Shown: positions 6,791 to 8,085 of the stretch, piece after piece
Numbering within the stretch: position 1 is the first letter of the stretch
Layout of the letters: each line of letters opens with the position of its first letter
Assembly: GCA_964350605.1 (NCBI GenBank)
Contig: CAYGKP010000111.1
Coordinates: 1-8,085, forward strand
Direction: 5' to 3'
Source: CAYGKP01 sp964350605
Lineage (GTDB): Bacteria > Bacteroidota > Bacteroidia > Cytophagales > JAAEPT01
DNA: 8,085 nt
Position numbers and translations under genes: made by a program
The notes under the pieces: generated by a model
What the model saw: the letters and a program-made list of their open reading frames with translations, nothing else
Told to the model about the DNA's origin: nothing
Databases searched by the model: none

Positions 6791-6820
6791 CAAAACTACG
6801 GAATCCTACGGCGAGCCGAA
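6791..6820 (-). promoter_or_regulatory. Candidate promoter of the nuoABCD-nnr operon
   Basis: On the minus strand, TAGTTTTG (6798-6791) matches the Bacteroidota -7 consensus TAnnTTTG exactly. TTCG (6820-6817), one mismatch from TTTG, lies 18 bases upstream, in the range for the -33 element. The -7 box ends only four bases (CCCC) before the nuoA ATG, so a start at the usual distance would give an almost leaderless mRNA. The match is in the sequence; promoter activity is inferred. Confidence 0.45.
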
Positions 6821-6833
6821 GCCCAGGGTGGGC

Positions 6834-7292
6834 CTATTGCTCGGGCCAGATCAGGTGGCCCAATTGATGGACCGCAAAGGTGAGAATGAGGCCCCAGAAC
6901 ACCGCGCTGACCAGCATGTAGCGGATGATGCGCGGGCGACGTTCGCCAAAGGCCACGGCGAGGACCGTGCCGATGACCGGGGAAAAGAAAATGGGGGTCA
7001 AAAAGGCCAACCCACGGATGCCGAAGCGTTGCCAGATTCGAACCAAGCGCCGGCGTTTGGGGGTGATGTTGGGTTTCGTGCTTTTGCGCTTGTTCAGGCT
7101 ACGCTCGAAGAAGCGTCGGCGAATCCAGGTGCCCAGGTAGGTGACAATCACCACAGTGGCCATCATGCCAAGCACCGTGAACGCAAAGGTTTCCAGGAAC
7201 GAGAGGTGCTCGGCTTCGCCCAGCACCGGGCCGCCGATGAATTTCAGGGTGCTGATCAAAAAGACCGACAGATACTTCAGCAAGAGTTCCAA
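6834..7292 (-). CDS. Small polytopic membrane protein, function unknown
   Basis: This 152-residue protein has four likely transmembrane segments, at about residues 5-22, 33-53, 92-115 and 124-145. A strongly basic cytoplasmic-type loop separates the pairs (about 57-86, including NKRKSTKPNITPKRRR). The second half, with FGIRGLAFLTPIFFSPVIGT followed by VLAVAFG, has a small-residue and proline-containing reentrant look. It distantly recalls the COG2426 'small multidrug export' or DedA-like families, but this is only a resemblance by eye. The start appears to be TTG at 7292. An in-frame TAA lies two codons upstream, the next methionines (43-44) fall inside the second helix, and the TTG is preceded by an A-rich AATAAAAA, as favoured in Bacteroidota. 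It lies 47 bases before nuoA and may or may not share its transcript. Confidence 0.75.
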   Translation of the reverse strand: MELLLKYLSVFLISTLKFIGGPVLGEAEHLSFLETFAFTVLGMMATVVIVTYLGTWIRRRFFERSLNKRKSTKPNITPKRRRLVRIWQRFGIRGLAFLTPIFFSPVIGTVLAVAFGERRPRIIRYMLVSAVFWGLILTFAVHQLGHLIWPEQ

Positions 7293-7384
7293 TTTTTATT
7301 CCCCGCCGAGCGAGCGTACCGCAAACAACGGTCCAACCTCTGGAAGGTTTTATCTACTACCTAATAAACGAATCGAAGCCCTGA
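7293..7384. other. Intergenic spacer between the antiporter and the small membrane protein
   Basis: This 92-base gap is richer in A and T than its flanks. I see no convincing terminator for the antiporter gene and no full promoter match. A GTTGTTTG on the minus strand, around 7325-7332, fits the -7 box only in six of eight positions and has no good -33 partner. A short inverted repeat AACCT/AGGTT (about 7335-7349) is too weak to call. Confidence 0.4.
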
Positions 7385-8085
7385 TTAGTGGACCACTTGG
7401 TGGGCCAGGGTCCACAGGTACAGGCCATAGACCAGAAGGAGAATCGTTCCCTCCACACGCCCAATCCGCCGACGGGTAATCATCATCGGCAGGATGCCCA
7501 TCGTGATGCCCATCATCCAGAGCAAATGCTGCTCCATGAACGTATTATCGACTGGGATGTCCTTGATCGCTGCGGTGATCCCCAAAATCGAGAGGATGTT
7601 GAAGATGTTCGAGCCGAGCAGGTTGCCCAGGGCAATGTCGGTGTCTTTGTGGTAGGCCGCGATCGACGAAGTGACGAGCTCGGGCAGCGAGGTACCAATG
7701 GCGATGACTGTCAGGCCGACCACCGTTTTGTCGACACCCAGACCCAGAGCGATGTTTTTCGCGCCACCCACAAACCAATCGGAGCCAAAATAGAGGCCCA
7801 CCGAGCCAACCAGGAATAGACCAATGGCCGTGACCAATCCCTTGGCATCAACCTTGGGGACCTCGCCGACGCCCCCCTCCGCTCGTTCCTTGGCCAAGCG
7901 GTCCTTGGTCTGCTTGCGGCTCATCTCGATTTGGAAGTAGACGTAGGTGATGATCATGATGATGAAAATCACCCCTTCAAAGCGGTTGACCGCCAGGTCG
8001 CGCGAGACGAAGAAATAGAGCAACACCGAAGCACCCATGGTCACAAACCAGTCGACTTTGATCGAACTGTTGTGCACCACGATGG
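7385..8085 (-). CDS. CaCA-family calcium/sodium antiporter, C-terminal part (cut by window edge)
   Basis: About 233 C-terminal residues of a cation exchanger of the YrbG/CaCA type, which moves Ca2+ out against Na+ or H+ at the inner membrane. The second alpha-repeat is clear: GTSLPELVTSSIAAYHKDTD, then IALGNLLGSNIFNILSILG. It includes the conserved GTSLPE with its ion-binding acidic residue and the GN-GSN-FN motif. Before it are two or more helices and a charged cytoplasmic loop (MSRKQTKDRLAKERAEGG), as in this family. At least three helices follow. The reading frame stays open through base 8085, and the first alpha-repeat is missing from the visible part, so the true start lies beyond the window; the GTG at 8080 is not the real start. 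The protein ends at TAA (7387-7385). Family members are usually a little over 300 residues. Confidence 0.92.
   Translation of the reverse strand, partial: IVVHNSSIKVDWFVTMGASVLLYFFVSRDLAVNRFEGVIFIIMIITYVYFQIEMSRKQTKDRLAKERAEGGVGEVPKVDAKGLVTAIGLFLVGSVGLYFGSDWFVGGAKNIALGLGVDKTVVGLTVIAIGTSLPELVTSSIAAYHKDTDIALGNLLGSNIFNILSILGITAAIKDIPVDNTFMEQHLLWMMGITMGILPMMITRRRIGRVEGTILLLVYGLYLWTLAHQVVH

Noticed and set aside
6821..6834. GCCCA/TGGGC stem just after the small membrane protein gene
   Set aside because: It has five base pairs and a three-base loop, no T-run follows on either strand, and it lies where nuoA promoter elements would be.
7388..7415. Perfect 7-bp inverted repeat GTGGACC/GGTCCAC at the end of the antiporter gene
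   Set aside because: It lies in the last codons, has a 14-base loop and is followed on the minus strand by TAATCAGGG with no T-run, so it is not a convincing terminator.
1..8085. Mobile elements, CRISPR arrays, tRNA or rRNA genes, defence or biosynthetic clusters
   Set aside because: I saw no transposase or integrase, no regularly spaced direct repeats, no cloverleaf or rRNA motifs and no defence-type proteins. Every long gene is accounted for by housekeeping, respiratory or transport functions, apart from two small membrane proteins.

Overview
The window is an ordinary chromosomal housekeeping segment of a GC-rich Bacteroidota bacterium. The phylum call rests on several signs: asnS sits next to rpoN, there are no Shine-Dalgarno sequences, several upstream regions carry matches to the Bacteroidota promoter pattern (TTG/TTTG, about 19 bases, TAnnTTTG), and there is a small outer-membrane beta-barrel of a type common in that phylum. 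The genus cannot be read from the sequence.

Left part (1-2522). A truncated rpoN (sigma-54) reads leftward off the edge. It is divergent from asnS (asparaginyl-tRNA synthetase), across a 96-base gap that holds an inverted repeat able to form a two-way promoter. After asnS, on the same strand, comes a 197-residue secreted outer-membrane beta-barrel protein.

Middle part (2519-6786, minus strand). nuoA, nuoB, nuoC, nuoD and a bifunctional NAD(P)H-hydrate repair gene (nnr) form one tightly packed unit with 1-4 base overlaps or a 2-base gap. NuoABCD make part of respiratory complex I: membrane subunit A and the quinone-reducing arm B, C and D. Nnr repairs hydrated, damaged NAD(P)H, the cofactor pool that complex I uses. 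The other nuo genes are not downstream of nuoD here. nnr converges on the barrel-protein gene, and their stop codons share one CTAG. A strong rho-independent terminator for the barrel-protein gene lies inside the end of nnr.

Right part (6834-8085, minus strand). There is an uncharacterised four-helix membrane protein with a TTG start, then the C-terminal part of a CaCA-family calcium/sodium antiporter that runs off the right edge.

I found no mobile element, CRISPR array, tRNA, rRNA or clearly new system. The points worth a second look are about gene arrangement and regulation: the terminator inside a coding region, the nuo-nnr coupling, the symmetric divergent promoter and a possibly leaderless nuoA transcript.
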